From Prorocentrum cordatum (taxonomy: Eukaryota; Sar; Dinophyceae; Prorocentrales; Prorocentraceae), in the NCBI GenBank assembly GCA_963575745.1, contig CAUYUJ010014359.1:77501-141500 (forward strand): DNA of 64,000 nucleotides, written 5' to 3'. This document shows, piece by piece, positions 9,007 through 21,304 of the stretch. The position numbers and the translations under genes are program-made. The stretch's first letter is position 1; every line of letters begins with the position of its first letter. The notes below the pieces were generated by a model. That model saw nothing but the letters and a program-made list of their open reading frames with translations. It did not search any database and had not been told where the DNA came from.

Positions 9007-12000
9007 ATGCCGCGGCATGCTGGTAGCTCTCGGTCTGGGCGCCATGCTCCTGACGTTTCTGCACCCAACAGCGGTGCTCCTCAGCCTGCTGCAGTGAGCA
9101 GTGCCCCTCCGCAGCGTGCTGTGTTGAACGGTACTGTCCAAAGGATTGTTGACCTGGTGAAGCAGTTCGGTCGTATACCGATGCGAAAGAAAGGAACGTC
9201 CGAGGAAGTACGAGCTGAAAACAAGTTGGCCAAACGTTTCTCCGACCACCGCGACAGCATTCCTAATGACGTTATGTTAGAGTTGCAAGCCCTCGAATGC
9301 GCCACGCCTTCAGAGTCAGCCGCTGTCAGCGCTGCCCTTCAGCGTTCTGCATTAAGCGGATCTCTGCAAACGCTCGTCGAGGACGTGAAGCAGTTCGGTC
9401 GTATACCGATCAGAAATCATGGAACGTCTGAGGAAGCACGAGCCGAAAACAACTTGGCCAAACGTTTCCTCGAACACCGCGAGAGCATTCCTGGTGACGT
9501 GATGTTGGAATTGCAAGACCTCGAGGAGTCACGCGCCGTCAGCGCTGCTGCTCAGCGTGCTGCAACCGAGGAGTTCAAGCGGAAGCAGAAGACCGATGAG
9601 CTCCTGCAGCAGGTGCGCGAATTCGGCAGCTGGCCGAAGGAGAGCGCTCAACGCCCGCTTGCAGAGCGGCAGTTGGCTTGGCACATCCGAAAAACACGGA
9701 AGGCCAAACATTTCTCACCGGAGCAGGAGGCCGAGCTTCAAACTCTGCAGCGGGCGGATACGAAGCCCGTCGGGCTCATGCAGCAGACGAAGATCGAGGA
9801 GGTCATGCAACAGGTGCGAGACCTCGGCCGCTTTCCGAAGGAGTCCGCCGGGCGTAGTGTTGCAGAGCGGCAACTAGGCTGGCTAGTTCGGAAAGCACGG
9901 AAGGCCAAGCAGTTCTCCCCGGAGCAGGAGGCCGAGCTCCAGGCCCTCCAGCAGTTGGATACCGATGACACAACAGCGACTCGCATCGCGGAGGCGGAGG
10001 CCCTCCCAAACCCCATGGAAGGGTTCGCTGACGAGGCGCAGAACAGGATCGACCAGGACCTGCTGATGCTGGAGAGTGGCATCCGGACCAAGGCAATCCT
10101 GCGGCGCCTTGCCGTCTACAAGGAGCTGGTGTCCAGCCGCGGTGCTACTCAGCCCGCGCAGCTCAAAGAATTCGTACAGCGGTACGCGGAGCGGGTGCGC
10201 AGGGCGTCGGCCGCTTCCGCGGGGAAGACCTGCTACGTTCCCGGCGGTGAGGTGGAGGGGGGCCAGCTGCGCGTCTTCTCCGCCCGCCCCGTCATGACGG
10301 GGCCGCTCGTGTGCCAGCTCTGCGAGTGCGACTTTCTTACAGAGGAGGACTTTGCGCGGCACAAGCAGCAGGGCCACGCGGGCGAGGCGGAATACCGCAA
10401 ACGGGTGCTGTTCCTGATGACAGAGGCCGGCTGCAGGCCGATAGCCGCCCAGGAGAAGAGGATCATGGTGCAGAATTTTGCTCACTTCCAGCAGTTCTGT
10501 CACCCGGGCAGCAAGGGCAACCGCTTCTCGGGCGGCGAGGCGGTGCCCCGATGCGAGGCAGCCTGCGTAGTCTGTGCGCAGAAAGACTACCTGGAGCACC
10601 GCCACAAACTGAGCCTGTTTGGGGCAGTGCCGGAGGAGCGTGTCTTTGAGCACTGCGCCGACTCAGCAAGCGATCGTGATGACCTATCCGATGGCGAGGC
10701 AGATGCTCCACCCAAGCGTGCTCTGGTGAAGCACCGCGGGGTGTACTACTTGCAGTCCCCGGAGCTCGTGCAGAAGCTCCTGGACGTGGACAGGTACAGG
10801 CAGCGGTGGCCACTGATCCCGTGCGAACAGCTGCACGCGTCCAGCGTTCAGCATCCGGAGCACCCAGAGTGGCGGTGGCTGCTGCACTCCCGCCGAGTCC
10901 CTGTGGTTGCACCACCAGAAGCAACGGCGGGAACCTGCGGTGCTTCTCAGCCTGCTGCCGACAAGTCCGGCGGAGCTTCTCAGCCTGCGGACGAGAGGCC
11001 TCCGTGCGCAGGGGTGGGAGATGCCAACGCGTTGGTGTGGGTTTGTTGGGATTGCCTCAATGACCTGTGCGCCAAGAAACCGAAGATGCCGTTAAACGCC
11101 CTGGTCAACGACAACTGGATCGGCCGGGAGCTCATGCTCGTCCGCAACGCTTCGAAAGCTACTAAGATGCTGGCGTCCCTTGGCCGATGCTGTTGGAAGC
11201 AAGTCCGCCTCGGCAAGGGCGCCCCGGATGTCCAGCAGAAAGGCATCTCGGGCAACACTATCCTCTTCGCCCAGCCCACGGCGCAAATCCCGACCATGGA
11301 GCTGCCCCCGGAGCAGGGCGCGCTTGTGGACTCTCTGAACATCGTTTTCTCGGGCGCCGCGCACAAACTCCACAAGGCGTACTGGGCAACAGTCAAGCGC
11401 GGCGAGTATATGCAGATCGTGAGGGAGCGCAAGCTGCAGTGCGCAACCTTTTCCGAGGTATCCGTCCGGGAGGATGTTGCCCCGACACGGTGCCGGAGGA
11501 CGGCGTGCCAGACCACATCGAAGCCTGTCTGCAACCAGTGGACGGTGTGGACAAAGCCCCGGTACGTCTGTTGGGGCCAGCATCCAGGGCGCCGGAAGTG
11601 GGCAGAGACGACGAGGCGGGAGACGAGTCTGACGAGGAGACAGAGACAGACAAAGACGGAGAAGCAGCAGAACAGCCTGACATGGCCTACCTGCATGAAA
11701 ATGTGGCAGAGGTCACAGTTGCAGTGGATCCAGTGCATGACATCGCTCCAGTCCGAATGATGCAAGCGCTGCAAGGCACGCTGGTGGCGCTGCAGGAGCA
11801 GGCAGCACGCATCGCCAAGAACGAGGTGACACCGACAGTGGCAGACAGCAGCGGTGCTCTTCAGCCTGTTGCCGACGAGGGCGGCAGGCATACGATGCGC
11901 AGCATGGTTCTCGATGTACAGAGTGCTGCTCGTTCGTTCGACGAGCGAGCGCAGGTGGTGCTGGAGAAAGCGCAAGCAGGAGCAGACGCGTGCAGAGCTG

Positions 12001-12143
12001 TGGGCCCGCACTCCTTATCGGTGCCTACGCAGAAACCCTTGAGTTCTTTCGACAGCAGGTCTTGGCCGGCGTGCTACGCAGAGTTCTGGTTCGGGGACGG
12101 CGCGCCGAACCTCGAGCGGGAGCGGCCCATGCTGTTCGAACAG
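9007..12143 (+). pseudogene. Helitron Rep/helicase protein, N-terminal exon, frameshifted copy 1
   Basis: First exon of the large Helitron gene. From the ATG at 9007 it encodes four tandem ~55-residue modules (residues ~43-94, 118-173, 191-248, 262-317), each with a (F/L)GR(I/F)P-type core followed by AE..LA. Next come a C2H2 finger at ~436 (C-x2-C-x12-H-x4-H), the Helitron-typical EYRKR region, a RWPLIP...WLLHSRRVP segment (~590-633) and a DUF6570-like segment (~677-816: CWDCL, ALVNDNW, GNTILFAQP). Compared with copy 2, one T is missing at 11490/11491, so the frame from 9007 runs out at 11760. The correct frame continues separately to the splice donor at 12143. The exon ends CYAEFWFGDGAPNL...LFEQ, just before the GT of the intron. 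The single-base loss could be real decay or a sequencing error. Confidence 0.75.
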
Positions 12144-12660
12144 GTCTTCCCCAGGAATACTACTTATGCTACCAGTGTTGATAGTGGAGTCGATCCATTG
12201 ATAGCAGTGTGTCGTTTGGACCTACATGTGTTGATGGCAGTGTCTCGTGGAGGCCTACATCCATTGATCGCAGTGTCTTGTTTGTACCTACGTGCGTTGA
12301 TAGCAGTGTCTCGTTTGGACCTACATGTGTTGATAACAGTGTCTCGTTTGGATCTACGCCCACTGATACCACTGTCTCGTTTGGACTTACATGTGTCGAT
12401 AGCAGTGTCTCGTTTGGACCTACACATGTTGATAGCAGTGTCTCGTTTGGACCTATATCCATTGATAGCATTGTTCCGTTTGGACCTACATGTGTTGATA
12501 GCAGTGCCCCGTTTGGACGTACATGCGTTGATCGCAGTGTCTCGTTTGGACCTGCATGTGTTGATAGCAGTGTCTCGTTTGGACATGCATCCGTTGAACG
12601 CAAAGTTGCGTTTGGACCTACATGTCTTCATAGCAGTGTCTCGTTTCTTCGTCCTTCGAG
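12144..12660 (+). other. Putative 517-bp GT-AG intron built of a 33-bp minisatellite, copy 1
   Basis: The exon 1 frame before 12144 and the exon 2 frame after 12660 are different frames; removing exactly these 517 bp (CAG|GTCTTC ... TTCGAG|GTCGCA) joins them in phase 0. The joined peptide, [19 protein letters not shown], is what I expect at this point of Helitron proteins. AGGTC occurs at both junctions, like a target-site duplication of an inserted introner. About 14 units of 33 bp (core GATAGCAGTGTCTCGTTTGG) fill 12170-12655. If unspliced, translation ends at 12851, before the nuclease and helicase domains. Confidence 0.75.
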
Positions 12661-15600
12661 GTCGCACGGCGCCTCATCAACCTGGAGGAGCTCGAGTACT
12701 CTCTCGCGACCGACGAGGAGCCCTACGAGGCAGCTTGCCAGAGCCGCTTCAGCTCGCCAGAGCTGATTGCCGTCTTCGGCGACGTGATCCGCCGGCTGCG
12801 GCTCTTGAAAGGCACTCGGGCGGCGATTGGCAGGAAAGGCTTCGGCACTGACCTCCAGACCCTGTCAGAGGCGTCGGCGGAGGATTTCATGGAGGCGCTA
12901 AACATCGCTAAGCCGGCCGACTGCATCGGCTCCGCCATTTCACGCCCGGGCATGCCTGCCAAGGTCAAGACTGCCCTCAGGACGTTGCTACTTAGCACTT
13001 CCGATGTCCCTGGCACGGAGGGGCGGAAAACCGCACTCCGCTTCAACGGGCACGGCAACAACCTCAAGTTCGGCGCGGCCAGCTTCTTCGTCACACCGAA
13101 CTTCGCAGACACGTACAGCCCGTTGGTCCTCCAACTCCACGAAGGGCCCGGAAAGCGGAGCCACTTAGACATTCGCGGGGGCGCGGTTGGCGCGGTGGCC
13201 AGAGCCGGCGGCGCTTCTCAGCCTGCTGGCCCTGACCTGCGGAGTCCAGCTCCGGCCATGCCTTCTCTGGAACGGATGCGCCAGATAGTGGCAGCAGACC
13301 CGCGGGCGCAGGCCAAGTTCTTCCTGTTGATGACGGAGCTTCACTACCGCTACATCATCGGCTTAGAGCGCCTGTTTGTTGGCCGCACAACGCTAGCCCG
13401 ACAGGCGGTGACAACGGAGGACGACGTGGCAGCGTCTCTGCAGCCGTGCGTGGCCCCAGGCACCACTGATGTGCAAGCGCCTTTCGAAGCACAGGGTCGG
13501 GGCTTCACGCGCGGCCACGGCAAAGGCCACAGCGTCATCGGGCCTACGATGGCGTGGCTGCGGTCGGCAGTGGTCGGAGGCCTGCGCACCGCCGCTCGGG
13601 AGCTGCGAACTGCGCTTCTTTCCACCGCGGAGACCGTGCAGTACGAAGCTGCCAACGAGCCCGCACGGCAGCTGGGGCTTCCTGACGTCGCGCCAGAGCC
13701 TTTCACAGCCAGGCAGCAACGACAGAGCCGCATGGACGGAGGGGAAGAGGAGGACGGCACCCTGCGCGACGAAGTGCCTCTCGGCCCGCCAGTGGAGCAG
13801 CCGCACCTGGTGGAGGAGCGAGCGCGGGCAGCCGCAGAGAACCGGATGCCTGCAATCGGCGCTGCAGCGTACCGGGGCCTCCCGCTCACAGGAGCCTTTC
13901 AGTCTACGTTTCCAAGCTACCGCCAACGAACTAGCTTCGGGCAGCTAGGTGGCGCTCCTCAGCCTGCCATGGCAGCCAGCCATGCTAGCCTCTTCCAGAC
14001 GAACGAGGATGGAGCGATTCAGGAAGTCCTCAAGCCCGATGGCTCGCCGGCTTCGGTCGAGGAGATTACCGCAGATGCGGAGGCTTGGGCGGTAGCGTTT
14101 AGCCATGACTTCTTTTGCAACATCTGCTCCAACCACGAGCACGACTGCACCGAGACGTGCGTCAAGTACGTCAAGAAGAAGCTCGAGGCCAAAGAGAGTC
14201 TGCGCTCGAACAGAACCCCGTCGTGCCGCTTCTGGTTCTTTCGCATCCAGCAGCTATGTCTAGCAGGCCGCACCAAGCGAGTGCGTCGGCGCGGCAAGCC
14301 TTTGGTCCGGACTCCGTTCATCGACTTCTCTGATGACCGCAACCAGCGGTGCCGCTGCCAGGTCAAACGCGACCAGCCGTTCAGGAGCTCCAGCAACGAC
14401 GTCTCTCAAGTGACCAGCCGGTGCAACGTGGATTTCCAGTTCTTGATGTGCGCGCCTGACGAGTCTGCCGAGGCAGCAAAAGTGCTTCAGCCTGGTGGTG
14501 CTCCTCAGCCTGCCCAGGACGGGCTGCCTGCGGCCGCCCCAGCTCAGCTGGCCAAGCGCAGAAGGCTTACCAAGAAAACGGCCAGCATGAAGAACCCAGA
14601 GTCGGCAATCGCATTGCGCTCATCCAAACAACTCGGCGGCCGCAAAAAGTGGCTCTACGGTTGTGGCTCCTTGCATCCGACAGATGCATCTGTCGTGGAG
14701 AGCTTCCAAGCTGCTTTCCAGAAGGCTTTCTCAATGGACTTCTACATCACGAAGTACCAGGGCAAGATGATGGAGTCCATGACGCCGCTCTTCCAGTCTA
14801 TGCTCACCGGCATGCAGCGTCTGGAGCAGCAGGAGAGGGACGAGAAGGAGGAGGAAGCCCGGAAGGTGCTCAGTGAGGGCGGCGCTGATGGCGAGGACCA
14901 GACGCTGGCCAAACGGGGCCGGACGCGCGAGGATCTCGCTCGCCGCGCTCGGCGGGTCTGTATCCGCCTGGCGTCGATGGCGAACCGGTGCTTCTGGCTC
15001 TCCACGACGGAGGTGGCCGTGCATGTCCTCACAGGCGGCGACTGCCTCCAGTCGCACCACAATGTGCGGCTCTTCACGAGACAATTACAGTGGGCCTGCC
15101 AGCAGTGCAAACGCTTGCTAAACCATGAAGGTTCGGGCGGGGAGACGCATAATGATCAGGTGCCAATACAAGCAGTCCGCGTCCAGATCCCTGACCCCGA
15201 CAACGAGGAGGAGGACGCAGCAGGTGACACCAGCGGTGCTCCTCAGCCTCCTGGAGACACTCCTGCTGGTGATGAGCAAGGTGGCGGTGCGGAGTGTGAG
15301 GACATGCACGTGTGCACCACCAGCACGAACACGGCCGACGACTACGCCCACAGAGGCCCTCGCCTGCAGACCATGCCGTACTACGTCTACAGGATGTACG
15401 TCCGGCGAGTCCTGAAGCCGAGCCGGGTCAAAGCTTCTGGACCGCGATTCTTCGCCTTCGACAGCCACTACGTCTTGGCTCCGCGGTACACGCAGGAGGT
15501 CCAGTTGACGCGGAGTCACGCCCCCACCATCGATGGCTTCCAGTGCCCGACCTGGGCACAGGACCCCGAGCAGAACTCGCTCTTCAAGGCCCTCCTCTTC

Positions 15601-18405
15601 ACGCCTTGGGCGTGCGAGTGTCCCCTCTCTTGTGGCTGCGTTACTCAGTACAGCCATATGCTGAGGAACTGCGACTGCCCCGCCGTGCGCCCATACTCGT
15701 TCGAGCGGGCGTGGCGGCTTCGGTGCGCGGAGATCCACGTGTTGGCAGCGCGCGCAGACTCCAGGAGCCGCCTGGCCCGCAAGAGGCTCGTGCTCGCGGA
15801 CACGACCCTCTTCTCCGAGGTGAAAGAGCCCCGGGCGAACCTCGAGGAGGGCGAGCTGGTGCTCCTCAGCCTAGCGCACTTCGCAAGGTCCCAGCTGGCG
15901 CGGCGCATGCCAGCGGAGGCGGCACGGCGCATCCTCGCCTTCAGTGACCACCACTGCCGGTGGCACGAGGAACAGTGCACCCTGGCGGAGTTCTGCGCGC
16001 ACGTGGCGCGAGACGTGCTGGCGCACGTGGACCTCGCGGCGGAGGCGCGGGTTAAGCCTCGGCCAGCAACGACTGCACACCTCGAGGCGGATGAAGACTC
16101 CGCGAGCGATGCCGAAGGGCTCAAGGGGCGAGTCCCGCTGGAGCTCGTTGACGTGGGTGGAGGCGGCGGCAGCGACGTAGAGGAGGACGTGGAGGACGCC
16201 GAGATTACCGAGATCTCCCGGTTTCCGCTGCGGGACCACGTCAGAGCAACCGAGCTGGCCCTACAGCAAGACCAACTGCAGCGCTTGGACCAGAAGGGCC
16301 GCCTCAGCTACGCCGATAAGCAGTTGAAGAACCTCGACCGAGCGTACAGCGGCATGCTGCAGCCCAGCTTTGCACTGCCAGCCAGCAGCGGCGCGCGGGA
16401 ACATCAGGGCACGCGGCTGGACGAGACCTTTTCTGACATGCTCGCCCTACAGCGGCAAAGCATTGCGCTCCAAAAGAAGCAAGCGAGCCCGGATGGAGAG
16501 ATCTTGCCCGATGCTGCGGACGACTGGCTCCCCAGCGGTGCTCCTCAGCCTGCTGCCGAGGACGCCCAACCAGAACTCGTTCCGCAGCTCTTGGCCATGC
16601 AGGGCCCGGCGGCTGTTGCGTGGAAGCTCGTCACTGATGCCCACTGCACGGAGGAGCAGATTGACGCGGTGGCGTTGTTTGCGTTGTCTCTGCAGAAACG
16701 ATTTGACGGCAGACCAGACAAGACAACGCATCTCCTCCCCGTGGCGTCCGCGACAGGCAACCACAGAGCGATCTGGCTCGGTGGAGGCGGTGTCGGCAAG
16801 ACGCGCACCCTCTCCAAAGTGGTGGAGCCGATGGCCATCACATACTTCGGCGAGCAGGGGTACCTCGGCAAAGCGCAGTCCAACCACGCCGCACACAACC
16901 TCGGCCCGCGCGGCAGGACCATGCATTCCTCCAATGGCCTGCTCATGTCGGATTCCATGCAGACAGCCAGGCTGCGCCTGACCCCACAGACGCAGAAAAA
17001 GCTGGATCGCCTCACAGGCACACTCGGCGTCGACGTGATCGATGAGCTGGGTGCTGTGCCGGGGCCTTTGCTGCATGCAGATGCACTGCGCACGACCTAC
17101 GGCAGGGCGTTGCGCTACAACCTGGACCCCACGAAGTACATGCGCCCGCAGGAGACGTGGGGACGCATGCCTGTGAAGATCTTGTGCGGGGACTTCTACC
17201 AGTTGCCGCCAGTCCCCGCCACCGCTTCCCTGCTGGCGCCTCACGCGGGCCAATCCTACGAACACCAACAGGGTAGGAAGTTGCTCGCCGACATCGAGTA
17301 CGTCATCGATTTCGTGCAGATGCAGCGCTTTAGAGACCCGTTGCAACTCGAGGTTCTCCACGCCATGAGAACTCCAGGCGGAAAAAAGATCTCTGACGAG
17401 AGCTGGCAGGCGATCGTCAAAACAGAGGTCGTTAGCTCTAGCGGTGCTGCTCAGCCTGCTGCCAGCAGCAGCCAAGCCGCTCAGCCACCTCAGTGGGACC
17501 CTCGGTTGCGTGCAGCACGAGGCTGGTACGAGTCGGCCTATGAGTGGCGCATCGTCTCTTACGCCATGCATGCACAGGCCAAGCTTGATGCGCACGATGC
17601 TGGCCAGCTGCTCTTTTACGTCCCAGCAATCGACAGACCAGCTGCGCGCCTCGCGAAGCCTGATTACGACGAGATGCGCGCGGAGCCCAACATCGGCGCT
17701 ACCGCAAAAATGCCGGGGCTGCTGCCGCTCTTCGTTGGCATGGAGGTCATCCTGACAGAATCCGTCTTGCCGCCGAAGTATGTCCGTGGCGCGCCAGGCA
17801 AAGTGGTAGGCATAGAGCTGCACGCTCTGGAGCCTCCGGTGGAGGGCCGCCCGTCCATTGTCTCGGACGGCGTGGTCGTGCTCTACTACATGCCAAAGGC
17901 CGTCTATGTCAAGATCGATGACAGCGATGAACTTTTCTTGAAGGCCGCGCCGGTGACAGCTAACAGTGCTTCTCAGCCTGCCGGCCCCGACCTGCGCGGA
18001 GTGCTCGCGATCACCCCGCAGGCGCGCCCCTGGAAGTTCAAAGCGAAGACAGGTGGCCCGGCCATCGCGGTGTCCAGGACGCAGTTGACCGTGCTGCCCA
18101 AAAAGCAGGGGATTCTGCATGGCGTCCAGGGCAAGACGACGGACCCAGGCTTCATCGTGCACTGGACGTTTCCGCCTGGACTCAAGAAGGAGTCCATTTG
18201 GCTTGCCTACTACGTCAGCCTGTCGCGCCCCAGAAGCTTCAACCAACTCTTGAGCCACGGCTTGCCTGACCGGAACATCATCGAATCCGCCCCCCCGGAG
18301 CAGATCGCCAAGGCCTTTGCCGAGCTCTTCACGGACAAGATTGCCGCGACGAAGATCGCTTGCGCGAAGGCCCGACAGCAACTGGGATGGCCTGCGCGAG
18401 CTTGA
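12661..18405 (+). CDS. Helitron Rep nuclease plus Pif1-type helicase exon, copy 1 (altered HUH motif)
   Basis: Second exon, 1,914 codons. In order: LEELEYSL and [10 protein letters not shown] region; Helitron-like N core ([20 protein letters not shown], nt ~13069); HUH-nuclease region [15 protein letters not shown] (nt 13492-13536), in which the first His of the HxH pair is Arg (CGC, 13510-13512) but His in copy 2; a Cys/His cluster (nt 14116-14230, CNIC...HEHDC...TC...CRF); the two-tyrosine motif YITKYQGK (Tyr codons 14743 and 14755); then a Pif1 helicase with Walker A GGGGVGKT (16780-16803), DE box (17041), GDFYQLPPV (17188), HGVQGKT (18118) and YVSLSR (18211). These are the hallmarks of Rep-Hel proteins, which nick DNA, stay bound through tyrosine and unwind it. 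With the frameshift in exon 1 and the lost His, this copy is probably not autonomous. The downstream half of the gene is otherwise open. Confidence 0.8.
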   Translation, partial: VARRLINLEELEYSLATDEEPYEAACQSRFSSPELIAVFGDVIRRLRLLKGTRAAIGRKGFGTDLQTLSEASAEDFMEALNIAKPADCIGSAISRPGMPAKVKTALRTLLLSTSDVPGTEGRKTALRFNGHGNNLKFGAASFFVTPNFADTYSPLVLQLHEGPGKRSHLDIRGGAVGAVARAGGASQPAGPDLRSPAPAMPSLERMRQIVAADPRAQAKFFLLMTELHYRYIIGLERLFVGRTTLARQAVTTEDDVAASLQPCVAPGTTDVQAPFEAQGRGFTRGHGKGHSVIGPTMAWLRSAVVGGLRTAARELRTALLSTAETVQYEAANEPARQLGLPDVAPEPFTARQQRQSRMDGGEEEDGTLRDEVPLGPPVEQPHLVEERARAAAENRMPAIGAAAYRGLPLTGAFQSTFPSYRQRTSFGQLGGAPQPAMAASHASLFQTNEDGAIQEVLKPDGSPASVEEITADAEAWAVAFSHDFFCNICSNHEHDCTETCVKYVKKKLEAKESLRSNRTPSCRFWFFRIQQLCLAGRTKRVRRRGKPLVRTPFIDFSDDRNQRCRCQVKRDQPFRSSSNDVSQVTSRCNVDFQFLMCAPDESAEAAKVLQPGGAPQPAQDGLPAAAPAQLAKRRRLTKKTASMKNPESAIALRSSKQLGGRKKWLYGCGSLHPTDASVVESFQAAFQKAFSMDFYITKYQGKMMESMTPLFQSMLTGMQRLEQQERDEKEEEARKVLSEGGADGEDQTLAKRGRTREDLARRARRVCIRLASMANRCFWLSTTEVAVHVLTGGDCLQSHHNVRLFTRQLQWACQQCKRLLNHEGSGGETHNDQVPIQAVRVQIPDPDNEEEDAAGDTSGAPQPPGDTPAGDEQGGGAECEDMHVCTTSTNTADDYAHRGPRLQTMPYYVYRMYVRRVLKPSRVKASGPRFFAFDSHYVLAPRYTQEVQLTRSHAPTIDGFQCPTWAQDPEQNSLFKALLFTPWACECPLSCGCVTQYSHMLRNCDCPAVRPYSFERAWRLRCAEIHVLAARADSRSRLARKRLVLADTTLFSEVKEPRANLEEGELVLLSLAHFARSQLARRMPAEAARRILAFSDHHCRWHEEQCTLAEFCAHVARDVLAHVDLAAEARVKPRPATTAHLEADEDSASDAEGLKGRVPLELVDVGGGGGSDVEEDVEDAEITEISRFPLRDHVRATELALQQDQLQRLDQKGRLSYADKQLKNLDRAYSGMLQPSFALPASSGAREHQGTRLDETFSDMLALQRQSIALQKKQASPDGEILPDAADDWLPSGAPQPAAEDAQPELVPQLLAMQGPAAVAWKLVTDAHCTEEQIDAVALFALSLQKRFDGRPDKTTHLLPVASATGNHRAIWLGGGGVGKTRTLSKVVEPMAITYFGEQGYLGKAQSNHAAHNLGPRGRTMHSSNGLLMSDSMQTARLRLTPQTQKKLDRLTGTLGVDVIDELGAVPGPLLHADALRTTYGRALRYNLDPTKYMRPQETWGRMPVKILCGDFYQLPPVPATASLLAPHAGQSYEHQQGRKLLADIEYVIDFVQMQRFRDPLQLEVLHAMRTPGGKKISDESWQAIVKTEVVSSSGAAQPAASSSQAAQPPQWDPRLRAARGWYESAYEWRIVSYAMHAQAKLDAHDAGQLLFYVPAIDRPAARLAKPDYDEMRAEPNIGATAKMPGLLPLFVGMEVILTESVLPPKYVRGAPGKVVGIELHALEPPVEGRPSIVSDGVVVLYYMPKAVYVKIDDSDELFLKAAPVTANSASQPAGPDLRGVLAITPQARPWKFKAKTGGPAIAVSRTQLTVLPKKQGILHGVQGKTTDPGFIVHWTFPPGLKKESIWLAYYVSLSRPRSFNQLLSHGLPDRNIIESAPPEQIAKAFAELFTDKIAATKIACAKARQQLGWPARA

Positions 18406-18549
18406 GGAGTCATGAGATGCAGGTTGCGTTGTGGCGGTCCTGTTCAGTCTGTCCGTCTGCATTCGCGAGGTGCTTCTCAGCCTGCATGCGCGTGGTGCTT
18501 CTCAGCCTGCGCTCGTGTGCAGCTGTGCGCGGTGAGCCTGCACGTGTCG
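18406..18549. other. Downstream flank of Helitron copy 1 up to the gap
   Basis: Short 3' flank with two GGTGCTTCTCAGCCTGC motifs (18469, 18494), identical in layout to copy 2. It ends at the run of Ns. No convincing Helitron terminus (CTRR with a preceding hairpin) is visible before the gap. Confidence 0.6.
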
Positions 18550-18649
18550 NNNNNNNNNNNNNNNNNNNNNNNNNNNNNNNNNNNNNNNNNNNNNNNNNNN
18601 NNNNNNNNNNNNNNNNNNNNNNNNNNNNNNNNNNNNNNNNNNNNNNNNN
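18550..18649. other. Assembly gap (100 Ns)
   Basis: Exactly 100 Ns, the customary placeholder for a gap of unknown size. Copy 1 stops here and copy 2 starts here, so the true junction between the two 18.3 kb units is not seen. Confidence 0.98.
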
Positions 18650-18985
18650 TGCATCACGTAGCTGGCACGGCATATCTAACACCACCAGATAGCTTACACC
18701 ACACAGCTTGCACCACACAGCTGGGTTCACACATATTGCATCGCGCAACCTACACCACATAGCTTACATCATGTATGTTGCACTGTATTGCATACATCAC
18801 GTAGACGCCAGATAGCTTACACCACACAGCTTGCACCACACGGCCTACGACTCATACATTGCACCTCGCAACCTTCACCACATAGCTTACACCAAGTAGT
18901 TTGCACCGCATAGCTTACAGCACGTAGCTTGCACAGCATAGCTATCACCACATAGCTTGCACCACATTACTTACATACCCACATT
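18650..18985. repeat. Degenerate minisatellite, CACCACATAGCTT family, copy 2
   Basis: Matches 329-661 with a 3-bp insertion (ACCACCAG for ACCAG) near 18680. Confidence 0.75.
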
Positions 18986-19324
18986 GCAATAACTCACCGT
19001 TTTGGGGTCCACGGTGGCAAACACATAGATACACAGCGTATGTTTGTATGTATACAAACACATAGATGCGCAGCGTATGTCTGTCGGAGGTGATGAGGTA
19101 AGATCGAAGTGAAACGGAGAGCCCCCCTACCGGGAAATCGGTTTCGGTTTCGTGTTCATGCGTGCCTTGCGTGCGGGCGAAGCGAAACTGCGTGGGCGGG
19201 CGAGAAATGTCCCGCCTTTGGCTGAGGCGCGGCCGGACCAAAAGTCTCCCTTCCGTCAACCGGTGCCGCGCGGTGTCCCGCCGGTGTCCCGCCGGTGTCC
19301 CGTCGGTGTCCCGATGATGATAAT
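18986..19324 (+). repeat. GC-rich conserved block R, copy 2
   Basis: Essentially identical to the block at 661-1000; its inverted relative lies at about 40060-40237. Confidence 0.6.
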
Positions 19325-19379
19325 GACGATGTTGATGATGATGATGATGGCCATGGTGGTGATGATGATGGTGTCCCGG

Positions 19380-19423
<44 letters not shown>

Positions 19424-21304
19424 TTGATGATGATGTTGCTGATGATGATGGTGTCCCGATGATGGTGACGATGATGTTGATGATTCTGATGATGTAGATG
19501 ATGATCGAATGAGTCGATGATGGTGAAGATGATGATGATGATGATGGTGTCCCGATGATGATGATGATGAGGTTGATGATGCTGTGGTTGATTGTGATGA
19601 TGGTTATGATGATGATGATGGTGTCCCGATGATGGTAATGCTGATGATGACGATGACGATGATGATGCCCCGATGATGATGGTGATGCTGATGTTGATGA
19701 TGAGGGTGATGATGAGATGATGATGATGATTTTGATGGTGGTGGCCCGATGATGATGATGCTGATGTTGATGATGATGGTGTCCCGATGATGATGATGGT
19801 GGTGATGATGATGATGGTGTCCCGATGATGCTGGTGTTCGATGATGATGATGTTGATGATGATGATTATGCTGTTGCTGATGATGGTGATGGTGTCCCGA
19901 TGATGGTGATGTTGGTGCTGTTGTTCATGCGGGTGATGATGAGATGATGGTGATGATGGTGTTCCGATGTTGATGATGATGATGGTGTCCCGATGATGAT
20001 GATGATGTTGATGATGATGATGGTGACGAGGATGGTGTCCCGATGATGGTGATGATGGTGATGATGATGGCCATGGTGGTGATGATGATGGTGTCCTGGT
20101 GATGACGATGTTGATCATGCTGATGTTGCTGATGATGATGGTGTCCCGATGACGATTCTGTTCATGATCCTGATGATATTGATGATGATTTGATGGGAGG
20201 ATTACGATGATGATGAAGATGATGGTGATGATGGTGTCCCGATGATGGTGATGATGAGGTTGATGATGATGTGGTTGTCGATGATGATGGTGATGATGAT
20301 GATGGTGTCCCGATGATGATGTTGACGATGGTGATGATGACGGTGATGGTGTTCGATGATGATGATGATGATGTTGATGATGAGGGTGACGATGAGGTGA
20401 GGGTGATTTTGATGATGGTGGCCCGGTGCTGATGATGCTGATGTTGATGATGATGATGATGGTGTCCCATTGATGATGATGTTGGTGATGATGATGGTGA
20501 CGATGGTGGTGTCCCTATGATGGTGATGATGGTGATGATGATGATGGCCATGGTGTTGATGATGATGGTGTCCTGGTGATGATGATGTTGATCATGCTGA
20601 TGTTGCTGACGATGATGGTGTCCCGATGATGATTCTGTTCATGATCCTGACGATATTGATGATGATGATGATATGATAGGATGATTCTGATGATGATGAA
20701 GATGGTGATGATGGTGTCCCGATGATGGAGATGATGAGGTTGATGATGATGTGGTTGTTGATGATGATGCTGATGATGATGATGATGGTGTCCCGGTGAT
20801 GATGATGTTGACGATGGTGATGATGACGGTGATGGTGTTCGATGATGATGATGTTGATGATGAGGGTGACGATGAGGTGATGATGATTTTGATGGTGGTG
20901 GCCCGGTGCTGATGATGCTGATGTTGATGATGATGGTGTCCCGATGATGATGATTGTGATGATGACGGTATCGATGATGATGGTGTAACGATGATGATGT
21001 TGATGATGATGGTGTTGCTGATGATGATGGTGTCCCGATGGTGATGATGTTGACGATGTTGTTCATGATGATGATGAGATGGTGTTGGTGATGATGATGA
21101 TGGTTTTGTTCCGCTGATGGTGATGATGATGGTGCCCCGATGATGATGTTGATGATGATGATGACCATGATGGTTGGCCGACGGTGATGATGGTGATGAT
21201 GATGTTGATGATTATGGTGATGAGGTGATGATGATGATGACTGTTTCTCGATGGTGGTGGTGATGATGTTGATGACGTTGATGACGATGCTGTCGATGAT
21301 GATG
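19274..21304. repeat. GAT/GGTGTCCCG compound array, copy 2
   Basis: Same order and length as 950-2980 (constant offset 18324). Two kilobases of triplet repeats without a net length change between copies is unusual and argues for a very recent duplication or an assembly artefact. Confidence 0.9.

Larger units (their letters stand above)
6339..18510 (+). repeat. Dispersed 17-bp motif GGTGCTTCTCAGCCTGC, copy 1 set
   Basis: Good matches start at 6339, 8417, 8579, 9073, 10141, 10939, 10972, 11853, 13210, 13951, 14497, 15235, 16537, 17443, 17965, 18469 and 18494, all on the plus strand. The twelve inside the two exons of the Rep/helicase gene are all in the same reading phase and give G-A-(S/P/T/L/A)-Q-P-(A/V/P); the others are in non-coding parts. 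The GC(T/C) and third positions vary, while TCAGCC is nearly fixed. Confidence 0.85.

Noticed and set aside
12164-12667. Overlapping frames on both strands in the 33-bp minisatellite
   Set aside because: A 33-bp unit keeps any stop-free frame open; the stretch is better explained as an intron.
15858-15875. GGTGCTCCTCAGCCT match at 15858
   Set aside because: It lies in another phase and reads as ordinary Leu-Val-Leu-Leu-Ser-Leu; the 3' end of the motif is missing, so it is probably chance.
16447-18462. 671-codon minus-strand frame opposite the helicase (and its twin at 34807-36822)
   Set aside because: It is the shadow of the GC-rich helicase exon; no motif on the minus strand, and all helicase motifs are on the plus strand.
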